64,000 bases of DNA from NCBI GenBank assembly GCA_964017145.1, contig OZ024841.1, forward strand, positions 558,001 to 622,000. Direction: 5' to 3'. Positions 49,004 through 59,837 of the stretch are shown here, one piece after another. Positions within the stretch are counted from its first letter, which is position 1; each line of letters opens with the position of its first letter. Made by a program: the position numbers and the translations under genes. Below the pieces are notes generated by a model. It did not search any database and was not told the DNA's origin. It was given only the letters and a program-made list of their open reading frames with translations. The stretch is from Agrocybe praecox. Its lineage: Eukaryota; Basidiomycota; Agaricomycetes; Agaricales; Agrocybaceae.

Positions 49004-51041
49004 TTTTTTCTTCTTCTTCACGGTGTTGGTTTATTCTTATGGGTGATATGATATAACACGAAGCCGTTTTGAGATTGTTCGACCGGCGACTAGCGCTTGC
49101 TCGAAGTAGTAGTGGTAACGGGGGTGAGGTGTCTGGCAAGCAGAATAAGGAAACCAAAATTGGATCTGCATGCTTCCAATTTCCGTGTATTTGGGCGTCT
49201 AATACCTGCACGCTTACTCAGCGATATAGCGACGATTAAGTTCTGACGGAGCTCTGTACATGTCTTGAGATGACCAATCCATCGAAATTTTACCAGTCTA
49301 TGCTGGGTCCCGGGAGATCATTTTATGAGATAATACATCCACGCAAGTACACGTTTTAGCGGCCTTGAAGCCAATGATTAATCAGGTCGAGGCAGAAAGA
49401 AATATTATCCGGAGATTAGTCCTGTTTCGCGATACAATATAAACATGAATATAAGGAAAGATGAAAAGGACATGGGAGAAGAAAAGGGAGAGAGAAATGA
49501 AGGGGGAGGGGGGTGGGAAACAGAATGTACACATCACATCACACAGCACGTAGCTGATATAAGATAGCAAGCTGTGCCTAGCCTCAAATAATCCACTTCA
49601 TGTGGTCTGCATAGTTGAGGACCTGACAATGGGAGCTTTAAGATTCAAAAGGCGATCTAACAACGTAGTATCACAGGATAGCCATAATGGGAGAGAAGGT
49701 ATGCCAGTTTACAAGCTACCCACACACGGACTCCAGCGGAGGTGGGAAGACATGAAGACATGAAGATGAATTAACTAAGCAGTGAAAGGAGAAGACGGGA
49801 TGGAGAGCTGACTGCGTCGGTGCAGGAACACGCGATGCTAAATGCAGATTCAGAAGTCGAACGCAGGAAGAAAGGAACAGATGCCGGATTTCGGCAGGTC
49901 ACTATGCCCGGAAAAAGGTCAACGGCGTTCAAACTTCACTAGCACTAGTTGCCATCATCGACGACTTTGATTCATTTCACTGCGGATAGAAAAAGCGGGA
50001 TTTTATGCTGCCTCCAAAATGCAGGAAAAATCCTGCTTGCCACACAGGAGAAAGTCCTGTTTCCATACAGCAGAAACTGCTGTCAAAACCGTCATGAAAA
50101 CAGCATTTTCTCCTGCTTTTTGACAGAAAAAAATACAGGTCTGAAAGCGCCATTATTTGCTTTTTCTAAGGCAGGAGTATTTACAGCTATCATATGGAGA
50201 ACTGCTTAGACATCATATTTCGTTGTAAATTAAGCAATATTATAGAATTATAGACATTACTAAGTACATCGTTTCTCCGCGACGTAAAAACGTGGCACAG
50301 TTTTAAATAAGACCGTCGCACTCACAATCGACGAGAAAACACTACGCACAAGCTGGTTTCGGGATGTAAAACGTGCGAAGGCTCGCCGGGAGGTCCAAGT
50401 AACTGTATAATTAGCAAATATCTGTTCTAAAGGCGAAGGAATCAATTCCCGAGTGTATAGGACATGAACAATTACTCACCGAGATATTTTTTTGTGCGTA
50501 TTCACACTTTCAAACAGAACTGCTCGACTGTATCGAAGTTAACGACATTTTGGAGAGAATCCATGCGTAAGCTTCGAGAATCTTGGCCTTCGTAAATATA
50601 ACATAGTACTCACGCAATGCATTTCCCCGATTCCAGGCGAGATTACAGAAGAGCGAGAGAAGAAACTTATTTCTATCACTAAGGCGACCACAGACAACGG
50701 ATGAGACATTCCGTGGATATGGATCCCAGAACTCTAACCTGTCATTTTTCGTTTACGGGTCCTAATTCCGTTGTTGGGAATGGTGGAGGTGGTGACTCTG
50801 GTGGAGCATCGTCGGATGGGTTGGGGTCTGCGCTGGAAAAACGTCGAACACGGGCTGTTGTCGTTAGAATTGGATTTGATGACTGAAGAAAGCCAAATCC
50901 TATCACTTGTTGTAGTACTATGACTCAATATTCCACAACTTTATTTATCCTATTCGAGTCTCTGTTCCAGATTGGGCGCGACCAGCACAGATCAGCTGTG
51001 TGTACTTTCCAGTAGAAATAAACAACATTTGGCACTAAGTT
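49004..51041. other. Unit-3 tail and spacer
   Basis: 49260-49460 matches 60740-60920 (GGGTCCCGGGAGATC, AATACATCCAC), marking the far end of the duplicated unit. 49950-50200 is an AT-rich stretch with many TCCTG/CAGGA words. 50890-51030 matches 27790-27960, the 3' flank of F-box copy 1. No supportable gene. Confidence 0.5.
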
Positions 51042-52545
51042 TTAAAATTTGCAATACGGAAAATTAGTTACAAAGTGCCCTTCCATCATCCACCAAATCC
51101 TAGACGACTTCCGATCGACAGTATTGAAGACAATTGAGTGCGCTGGGTCACCCTTGCGTTCTATGAGGGTATCCTCGTGTTCTGTATCGACCGAAAATAG
51201 ATATATCAGTCGGATGGTTTTGTTATTCTGAGCGTTGGGAATAATGAGGGAAGAGTGAAGGGGAAGTTTAGAATGAAAATCAAGCCTTTGTAGCTTTGTA
51301 AAGCATTCAACAGCTTTGAATAATCGCGACTATAAAAGATCGTGACAACATAGTAAGAGACGTGTACACATCAGAGGAAATGCACTTACAATTTTGGTTT
51401 GTTGATTATTGAAGAAAACACCCAAAATCGAGATATGTTCTACCAAAGGCGCAGCGCGTGACATAATTTTGAACAACCTTATAATTAATATGTTCTTATT
51501 GTCTCCAATGTGAAATGTCGAAGGTAAGGAAAGGTGCCGATCTGCCGAATTATGTGTTTTACCACTGACAAAAAGGTCCTTGCCATATCCCCGTCCATAT
51601 AGCAATTTTTAAATTCCAGCGAGATCAGGGTTTTTATAGCAGTAGGACATATCGTCGAAAGGTCCATAACGATTGCATAGTTGGCGCATAGATATTTCAA
51701 GCTCGGAAGGATGTTTCTATATTGTGGTTCGGATCTACGGCTGAGACCGAGACATTTGCTCGATGTGATAGAGAATGTCTGAACTGTCGGATGTTTAGCA
51801 AGGAAATTGAGCAATATATGTTCGGTGCCATCTTCGATATCAATTTCTATGATCTTGAAAATCTCCAGGCTAGGCAGCCTGATGATGGGCAGCAGCTCGT
51901 CCATCCTGTTAGCCTCCGAGTCTTGCATGTTTTGAAATAGTTCCAACGTCGTTATTGAGCTGGGCCTGTGCAGAAAAGTAGTCCGGAGTAGTTGGACTTG
52001 CAAATTATGTCAGCTCAAGTCCCAAGGGACCAAAAAATATTATCTTACTGAATATGAAAGAGCATTCAATGCGAAGAAAGCTTAGCTCATGTGGTAAGTA
52101 CTGTAATATCTCCAGCTCAAGAGACTCTTCTTGCTCTTCATCATCATCATGCATGACATCTAGTACTATCTTCTTCGAGTTAGGAGCGACCTCGTAGAAG
52201 ATCGCAGCTATACATTGAATCGAAGAGACTGAGACTGAACCCCACAGGTGTAAGAGTTGTACGTTCTGCATTCCGCGCAGTGTGTCCGGATGGACCGGCC
52301 ATTTCTCTCTTTCGTACGCACAGTTTCAAAGCTGTGATACTTCGCATGACCCGTGGATTTCTCCTTAGCATCTCCAGCGTGGCTTCGACTGTTTTCGAGT
52401 TCAATTCGAGCTGCAAGTGCTTGTACAGGATTGGACGTGCGACGTCCAACCATTGCGATGAAACGAGGCACAATGTTGCGACCTCATGTTGGTGGCCTAT
52501 GAGGGATGCAATATACACGCCGATTTCGAGTGGTATGGTGTCCAT
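51042..52545 (-). pseudogene. F-box/LRR-like protein, copy 4 (at least two frameshifts)
   Basis: ATG at 52545 with an intact F-box (MDTIPLEIGVYIASLIGH, VATLCLVSSQWLDVARPILY). A first frame break lies near 52305: LKLCVRKRE, then the family sequence WPVHPDTLRGMQNVQLL in another frame. A second lies near 51510: FPYLRHFTLE, then NKNILIIRLFKIMSRAAP in another frame. Introns 51997-52048 and 51330-51389 sit at the family positions. Exon 3 (51329-51042) is open and ends EGHFVTNFPYCKF. Closest in sequence to copies 1 and 3. Pseudogene unless the assembly is wrong at both sites. Confidence 0.8.
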
Positions 52546-53290
52546 TGTGGATTGCTGCACCAAACAAATGCCAAATATGATCGGTTTAAGATGATAAATA
52601 TAAAAATAGGAAAAGAGTCGGACATTTTCAACCTTATGCGGGGGATCCGAATTATTACAAGTCCGTGATTCCCGTTGAAAATATCAAAATACTTGACTAA
52701 ATGATAGTTCATATTTCACAATGCATACTATACAGTACAATACAAAAAGCCTAGGAAGAAAAAAAAAACGAACAAGAAAAAACCTACCAAAAGCAAGAGA
52801 AAATTCGAGCGATACGAGGAAAGACCCCACATTGTGAGTAAAAAAAAACATAAAGACAGAACGATTATGTTTGCGTGCAGGTGTCGTTTGCAGCATCTCG
52901 TAATGTGGACAGAGAGCTTCCTGGAATTTGGCAGGGTTGGAATTTAAGGCCGTCTGGACGAACCCCACTGCCTGCTGGTTGCGTTCCAAGCAACAGAAGG
53001 CCCGGCGGCCCCAGATGACGAATGAGGTGGCCATTCAGCTAGAAGAATATAATTAAATGCTATATATGTAAAGAAACTATGCGACTTACCAGCGTGGGTC
53101 TCGGTAGTCTGGATGGGGCCCATCTGGTTGTTGTACAATTGTTGTGCTTGACGAACTCGTATGCGATTAGATCGACAAGAATGACAAAAAAAATATCCAA
53201 AATTGAGACGTGTTCAGCCAAAGGCCCAGCTACGCTCGTGCTGTCCTCTGAGCAATGCGAAATGTCAAAAGTATCATAAGGAAAGGGGCA
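52546..53290. other. Leader of F-box copy 4 plus an exon-like fragment
   Basis: 52670-52870 matches the copy 1 and 3 leaders (GCCTAGGAAG, ATTCGAGCGATACGAGGAA), but the long purine-rich tract is cut short. At about 52870-53035 the minus strand reads MATSFVIWGRRAFCCLERNQ then LNSNPAKFQEALCPHYEM. Before it comes a possible exon, LYNNQMGPIQTTETHAG, with a GTAAGT donor at about 53088. This looks like a protein fragment of unknown origin that is absent from the other units. Confidence 0.4.
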
Positions 53291-54826
53291 TGCCGATCCG
53301 CCGATATTGGAAGCTTGGAAGCAGCTGCCTTAGTCGTCGTAGACGTGATGGAAGATGCTGATGACGTCCTTAAAGCTTATTTCGCGGTCGGATGCACCCC
53401 AACAACTGCCGGGTCCCACTTCGGGTCAGCCAATAGCATGAGCTGGGGTATGGCTTTGACGAGCGTGGATACAATAGGGGTGCTCATCCCACTGCTTCCG
53501 CTGCTTGTGGCGGCACCGACGTCATTCAACTACTCCTCGATCCTGCCACGGTTTGTCGATTGGTCACCGGTCCATTGATTCGTCCTCGTCAAAATCGGGA
53601 TCCATGCCATTTTTGTGTCTCTTGACATCTCCTACCGCGCTGGTGCAGTATGCGTGACTTATGACGAGTTTGTTCAACCTGAAAAATGACGCCTAGCCAT
53701 GCAGAGGCGTTGCCGATGATGGAGGAGGTAACGGTGTGGTTCTTCGAGCGTGGTTGAGGACGATGTTGAAGTTGCTGCTCGTCGTCCTTCATACCATCCT
53801 TCGATTACACTTCTGGTTCAACCGCATTCGCATTCGTATTTCCATCCACCACCAGCTCCATTCGGGTTTCCAACTTCTTCGACACTCGGCCGCGTCTGTG
53901 TATGCAAAGACTATCGGCGATCGCCCATCGTATGTTGCTGTGATCGTTGTGGCACTTGAATAGTACCAGAGCCATGGACTCAAGCACGTCGAGGTGACAT
54001 TTTCCGTACTTGAATTCGAGCGCGTCAAATACACCCCCATTCCGCTCCTGGACCGCTTCCGCATCCGTCTGGACACCCTCCACTTCCCTCGAAGCTGGTG
54101 CATTAGCCGTACTGGGCTCCGATCCTTCCTCTGCATTAACCACCTCAACTGCAGCGAGAATTTCTTCTCGATAGTCTCTGGGCTCTCCGCCAAATCTTTC
54201 CCCTCATCATCTTGCCCGGTCCCAGTTCCCACCGCCTTTGAGCTGCCCGCACGTCCTGCCGAGTCTGAAGGTCCCGCTGAACCAGATAACATAGTTCCAC
54301 GACAACGACGAACTGTTGATCGGTTTCGGATAGTTTTGATGTGAGAGTCGAAGGTTCAGCACTAGCAGTCGTTGTCGCCTGAGAAGGTGAGGGTGAAATA
54401 GAGGGCACTATGAATGGCGATGTTTTGTCTGCAATTAAAGATAATATACGTTATTTCGAGAGACTTCAAGTGAAACAAGATGCTTACCTGACTCTGCACT
54501 TAAGCCCACAACTCTCACCCTCTCCGATGGTCTTTCAGCTCCTGCAGCTGCTGGGTGCGATTCGTTAGTAGTTGTGGCTGTAGTCCCTAGTAACACGAAC
54601 ATCAGTTATGTATAAGCGACAACACATTAGAAAAAATGAGCAAATATAACTCGTACCTTGTCCCAATATCGACCGACTTTCCTAGCTCATATTCGCGGCA
54701 CTCGAGACTTGTTCTTTCTACGGTGCATGATCTAACTTCTAGTATCAAAGCTGCAAAAATAAAGGGCGACGTTCAGCACCAAATCTGACGAGGAACCAAG
54801 GAGTATAAAATAAATCATACTCACTT
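53291..54826 (-). pseudogene. Downstream exons related to the Ser/Thr/Pro-rich family, degenerate
   Basis: Minus-strand blocks correspond to the 3' half of copies A and B: TTTNESHPAAAGAE (about 54530-54590), FIVPSISPSPSQATTTAS (about 54360-54410), SGSAGPSDSAGRAGSSK (54230-54290, shifted frame) and DDEQQLQHRPQPRS (about 53780). The C-terminal region is near 53300-53580. Frames shift between blocks, so the 3' half of copy C seems broken. A short MSEE-like start of this part carries TAG. Confidence 0.45.
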
Positions 54827-56187
54827 TCACCGCCCATTCCAACTGACAAGGGTAATGGGATCTTCGTCCGTCCCAAAAGAGGTAAAGAGAGCGTAAATCT
54901 GCTCGACGATGGGTTTAGCACTACAGAGTGGCTGAGAGGAGGGCCCTTCGTAGCCGACGTTGAACGTTGAACGAGCGTTAACCGGCGGTGTATGCGGTAG
55001 CGATGGAACAGAATCATCCACAGAGCTTACTGTCGTGGATAATTGGTTGGAATAGTCGGCAGCTACTGCAGATGATGCCGCCTGCTGCGCGAGTGTCTCT
55101 TGTTGTGGTGTTCTCGTTTCGGTGGGAGATTGGGAGAGGATCGGTGTAGGGGATTCGAAGATTTTGATAGGATAACTTGGCGGAGGTGTTGATGGGATGA
55201 TTTTAGGAGGAGAAGGTGTAGGGGTAGGGGGTGAAGCGAACCAGGATCGCTTTCCTGGACTCTGTGAACTACTATCCTGACGCTGTGGGCTCCCAAAGTT
55301 GATCCCAATACCTGATATCGACGTAGGAGCGGTTTGTTTAGTTGGAATAGGTGAAAGTATCTCGATGGGAATTGCAGCGATAGTGGAGGGAGACGGCAGG
55401 GCGTCAAATACCGATGAATGCTCGACCTGGAGAGTTGGCGCTTCGACTTTCAAGGCGGGCACATGTGCTAGAGGTTCGAACAGAGGTGGTGGTGGTGGAA
55501 TAGGAAGAGATTCGGGAAGCGGGGAGTTTCCTTCGTCAACGAATTTGCTGTTTGAAGCATGCGGACTAGTATGCATAGCCGTCTTCCCCTTCGAGCGCGT
55601 CAACGTCGAATACCATGAGTCCTTCCTAGTTTTGGGTCTCGATGACGGTGATGGAGTTAGAGGATTCTGAGTCGTAACACTGTTGTTTGAGAGTGGAAAG
55701 GAAGGGAAGGTAATGGGCGAAATAGATCCAGAAGTTGATTGTTGCTCGTTATCGATGTGACTGGAATCTGTGCAGGAAAAGAAAATGAGAAAATTGCATG
55801 GTAATGACGTGCCCAATGGAAAACCGTACCGTAGGTTTCTGATTGATCTCTACGTGTACCACCACCTTTACATCCGCCCTCTTCTTCTATGACCTCTTTG
55901 ATATTATCCGTCAATCTTGTACGGTCCGAAGAAGTGCCCGTGCTAGATATGGCTGCTGAAGTAGTGGCTGCACTTGAAAGAGGGGATGCAAGTTCAGGTT
56001 CTGCAAAAACCATCAACAAACTATCCGCAACAGGGGCAGGACCCTTCAGTGGTGAGGTCTTCCATGTCGGTTGGCGGTTGTATGTCGTAGAACTTATACT
56101 GCGAATAGATCGTGTCGTTGAAGTGCGTCGACTTCTGCTGGACGTTGGGATTGAAGAATTCAGATAACTGTCGTGACGGTCGGGCAT
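54827..56187 (-). CDS. Ser/Thr/Pro-rich protein, copy C (longest, 5' part intact)
   Basis: Not recognised. Two exons, 56187-55830 and 55767-54827, joined by a 62-nt intron (GTACGG...TGCACAG), give 1299 nt and 432 residues. It is the only copy with ATG, both exons in frame and a long proline-rich insert (ESLPIPPPPPLFEPLAH; SPPTPTPSPPKIIPSTPPPS). The N-terminus is Ser/Arg-rich (SIPTSSRSRRTSTTRSIRS). The end reads KPIVEQIYALFTSFGTDEDP and stops at SWNGR. No signal peptide, membrane helix or catalytic motif. It is probably mostly disordered. Polyproline could bind SH3/WW-type domains (inference). The true 3' end is uncertain, because related sequence continues downstream in broken form. Confidence 0.55.
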
Positions 56188-56284
56188 AAATGAGATAATA
56201 GATAGAGGAGGAGCGTGCGGACGTCGTGCAAGGTCGCTTGCAGAGCCGGTTCTTGCACCCTGATGTTCACGTTGGGGTAATTAC

Positions 56285-58011
56285 CACTGTGGATAGTGCC
56301 GGCGGCATAATTTTGTGCCCCGAGGGTACCGTATAACAGTGTCTCCCAAGCATGCATAAACACTAGTACCTCCAGACACCATATTTAAGTACTTTTGGCG
56401 GGAGTGATCGTCATTGAAATTTGGTACTTAAAAAGTAGTAAAATCTGTACCCTTTCCTTGCCGCAAATAACAGTGCCCATTCAAGCAGCACTTTTTTATG
56501 CTTTCCGAGCACTATTAAATATTGGTTTAGGAACACTATATTTCATTTAGTGGGGCGTATGCTACTACATGCAGACCATCATACCAAGGACATACAATAG
56601 GTGCTAAACTACCTAGACAAGACCACAACTAATGAAGGAAAACTCACCTGTTCCTTTAAATAACTTTGAGGTGTCTGATAGGGGATCCCTGAATATCGAG
56701 TACCGTCAATTCAAAGATTTTAACATGCGGCGTGCACCGAACGGAATACGTACTTTATGCCAGCATACATGCACCATTTCGGCGCACAATCCTACTGTTG
56801 TTTAGCGCATGCATTCCCTTTGCCAGAATATTCTAATAGCATGTTTTGTCAGCACCAATAGCCCTCAAACAATAAAAAATGTGCGCATATACTCACCTAT
56901 CAATACGAATCTCGGCAGCAGGGACCCACATTGGACGACAGCCACAGTACAACCCTTTAACATGAAGATTGAGAAGGTTCAACGGGTAGACGCATAGTCA
57001 ACATGAAATCTAACCTGAATATTGGGTTGACGGCCACCAATGCTGCAGAGAGCGTTAGGAAGGAACCTGAGGTTTCCCAACGACCAAACGCGGACTCGTA
57101 AAAGTAGCCACCAGAGGGAATTGGGTCCTCTGACTCTTGAAAACACACAAGAAGGGTATTTCAGTGGGTTCTCCGAGAATCGTAACAGAAGGGTGGGTCA
57201 CAGGCAGGGCTCAGTGCAAACGACATGGAGGGTATGCGCAAGACGCGACTTGGATTAACCCGAATGCAGCCGAGCTGCCCGTACGAAGTTCAAACCCCGA
57301 CACATTTTGAAAAGCGACTAAGTCCGACGAGCCTTCAGGGGCTCTCGTCGCGCCGCATGCGTCAAAGTTTTACTATCACTACAAAACCACAAACCGATAA
57401 TATACTCCAGAGAGAATTCAAACAGAAGAGACATCTTTCTTATCGCTGCATAAAAATCTGCGTAGTCGTGGCCCGTGATCCTTGTGTCCTGAGGTGCCTG
57501 ATTGATAGAGTAGGTTTCAATTCCCTTTAATATTTTTTAAGTTTTTACTGGAAAGTCAAGAATCGTACAGAGAGGGTAAATAAAACTGCATTCAAGCTTT
57601 CTTATAGTAGATCTATGTATTTAGAGTCTCTCTGTATAAGGATAGAGGCAGTACTGGGGATTGTGTAAGAAAAGTACCAAAGATTGCTGCTTTACAAGTC
57701 CTGTATTTCGGTACTCGGCAAACAAGCTGAGGGTCGGCATTAAGGATTGGTGTTTTCAAAGTAGTGGGGCTGGGGCACGGATTTTCAGTGCTCTATGGCA
57801 GCCATTTTTGACGTCCCCGAGGACACTTAACACTCGGCAGCAAATATTGATACCCCTCGGGGCCGTGCTTTAAAAGCAGCGAATATGCCTGCTTTTGGGT
57901 GTGCCGCTTTTGCCGTTTCGCAAACACATGCGATCGGCACCAGAATTGGCCACCTATTTCCTTGTTTTAGTGCTTTGGCACCAAAGTTTGCCGCCAGCGC
58001 TATCCACAGTG
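56285..58011. mobile_element. Non-autonomous DNA transposon with CACTGTGG termini
   Basis: Terminal inverted repeats CACTGTGGATAG...CTATCCACAGTG, with weaker similarity further in (GCCGGCGGCA / GCTGGCGGCA). Flanked by TTAC on both sides. Copy A near 39050 has the empty site (AATTACAGACC). The 1.7-kb interior has only short frames, no transposase and several CCCCGAGG words. Superfamily not determined; CACTG ends recall CACTA elements, but the 4-bp duplication does not fit well. Confidence 0.8.
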
Positions 58012-58053
58012 TTACAGACACCCTCACGTGAAACAGCGTCATCGCCGGGCAGC

Positions 58054-58678
58054 TAGTGTTGTACAGGCTCGGCCTCAGGCTCCCAAGCCGGCCCAAGCCG
58101 GCCCTGTAAAGCCGAGCCGAGCCGAGCTTCTATGTCAGGCTCAACACAGCCCACGGCCTTGGCTTCTATTCTGGAAGCCCCAGGCCGAGCCGCCGAGCCG
58201 CGGCTTCAGCCAAGGTAATTTACCTTCATATTTGAGGTTATTTTCGAGTGTTTTGCATAATAAATTCTTTGTTTTATCATCTTTTTCGAGTTTTGAGTAT
58301 ATGGTGCTGAATATAGATGACATAATCATTACCTATTTGGTCGTCCATCATGATGGACAGATTATGTAAGCTATGACAGACCTGTTGGTGTCCGTTATTG
58401 ATGCACTATAGTATGTTCACGGCTGATTTAAACTTGTGAATATACTTTTATATGCATAATATCATTATTTGGCCACAGTAAGGATGTTCGAACACAAAAA
58501 AAAACATGTTCTATTTACAATTCCATTTATAGTAATAGGCCGCGGCCCAGGCCCAAGCCGAGCCCGAGCCGGCCCTATAAAAAGCTCAGAGCCTGGGTAT
58601 GAATTTTTGTAAGCCCGAGCCGGGTAAAGCCGAGCTTAAGCCGGGGCTTTCAGGCCGAGCCGAGCCCGTACAACACTA
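58054..58678. mobile_element. hAT-like MITE, 625 bp
   Basis: Ends TAGTGTTGTACAGGCTCGGC and GCCGAGCCCGTACAACACTA are inverted copies. Both flanks carry the 8-bp direct repeat CGGGCAGC. An 8-bp duplication with TAG...CTA ends is characteristic of hAT transposons. The termini are rich in GCCGAGCC(C/G) words; the middle is AT-rich and has no transposase frame. It sits only 42 bp from the previous element. Confidence 0.9.
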
Positions 58679-59213
58679 CGGGCAGCTACCTCCGTCCGAT
58701 ATGGCCGGGGACGCGTTCGCGCGAGGAAAATATTTTTATTCGCCATTACCCACTTTGTTACATCAAGTTCGTTTTCTCCCAAATCTCCTCGATGTTTTTG
58801 GAGCTGCATCTCGCCTATTACTTACACTGCAGCGTTCAAATGCAACGGGAAGTATAAACTGCTCCCTGCTTCCTGTTGACTTGCTCCAGACTACGACGCT
58901 TCAACGCATTTTCTCGTCCATCCTCTTCGATAATCAAGGCAAGCGCCGAATTTCTTCCAGAGCTATTATCATTCGATCGAGAAAAATTCGAACGCATTCT
59001 TAGATCCCTTGACCTTTTAAGAACGAACGTGAGTGCTCAAGTTGTTTTATCAATCCTTCTTTCTGCATCTCATTTCCACACATTTTATAGACAATTTCAT
59101 AGATTAAGCCGCAGACAATCTTACCGCCGTATAATCACACACATACACATTGAGTCATGGAAGAGATGAATTAGGAGCATGTACAATGAAATAAGCAAAC
59201 TAATACAGGATGC

Positions 59214-59837
59214 CTACTCGACGTCGTCCAAATCCACGACTTCTACAAAATCCCTCTTATCCAAATCAGCGCCCAGCACGTCTCTCTCATCGAGTTCGAA
59301 GTCGGAGGCGAGGTCCCTCTCTACCAAATCGAACATTTCCGGTTCGAATCCTCTCTCCTCCAGGTCGTTATCGACAAACTCCCGCTCAAACAAGTCATCC
59401 TCTAACTCCCTCTTACCCTTCTTCCTGTGTACGTTGGGGTAAAATCCACCTCCTGAGGCCTTGGGGCCAACAAGCCCAGTCTTATGCTTATCACAATTGA
59501 TGATGGCATTAAACCCTCCGTTCCTAGAGAACGTATTCATCCATCCCTGGACGCACTTGGGGTCCTGTTCCTTTCCGAGGTACTTGTTCCACCTCTCGGT
59601 CGTCTCTTTGAGCCTCTTCCCATCGATGTCATTGTCCTGCCCATTGCCCATCTTCTTCCCCATCTTCTTGCCAGCTTTTTCGGGGAGACTCTTCCCGACT
59701 CTGCTAGCACCGCGGAAGAGCATACCAAGGAGTTGGCGGGAATCGAGCTCGACCGCATCTGTCGCGTCTGGGGTGGGTGCAGCGAGAGTGAGGGTTGCAG
59801 ACAGGGAAAGGAATGCGACCACGGAGAGGTTTTTCAT
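59214..59837 (-). CDS. Secreted protein with KEX2-type sites and acidic repeats
   Basis: Single exon, 207 residues. Signal peptide: MKNLSVVAFLSLSATLTLAA, cleaved before or within APTPDA. The middle is basic, with KKMGKKMG at about 57-64 and two cysteines (95, KCVQGW; 115, INCDK), a possible disulfide. The last third (about 142-207) is acidic and made of short units that each begin with a basic/Arg pair and acidic or hydrophobic residues: KRELEDDLF, EREFVDNDLE, ERGFEPEMFDLV, ERDLASDFELD, ERDVLGADLD, KRDFVEVVD. Only two of these are real KR sites (142-143, 193-194), the others ER. The layout fits KEX2-processed repeat proteins of fungi, secreted and possibly giving peptides. The start is the ATG of the signal peptide; an upstream frame is not needed. 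A broken copy lies at 48430-49003. Confidence 0.75.
   Translation of the reverse strand: MKNLSVVAFLSLSATLTLAAPTPDATDAVELDSRQLLGMLFRGASRVGKSLPEKAGKKMGKKMGNGQDNDIDGKRLKETTERWNKYLGKEQDPKCVQGWMNTFSRNGGFNAIINCDKHKTGLVGPKASGGGFYPNVHRKKGKRELEDDLFEREFVDNDLEERGFEPEMFDLVERDLASDFELDERDVLGADLDKRDFVEVVDLDDVE

Noticed and set aside
57280..57310. Possible tRNA T-arm (GTTCAAACCCC-like)
   Set aside because: No matching acceptor, D or anticodon arms at the right spacing; it lies in the transposon interior. No tRNA or rRNA gene could be supported in the window.
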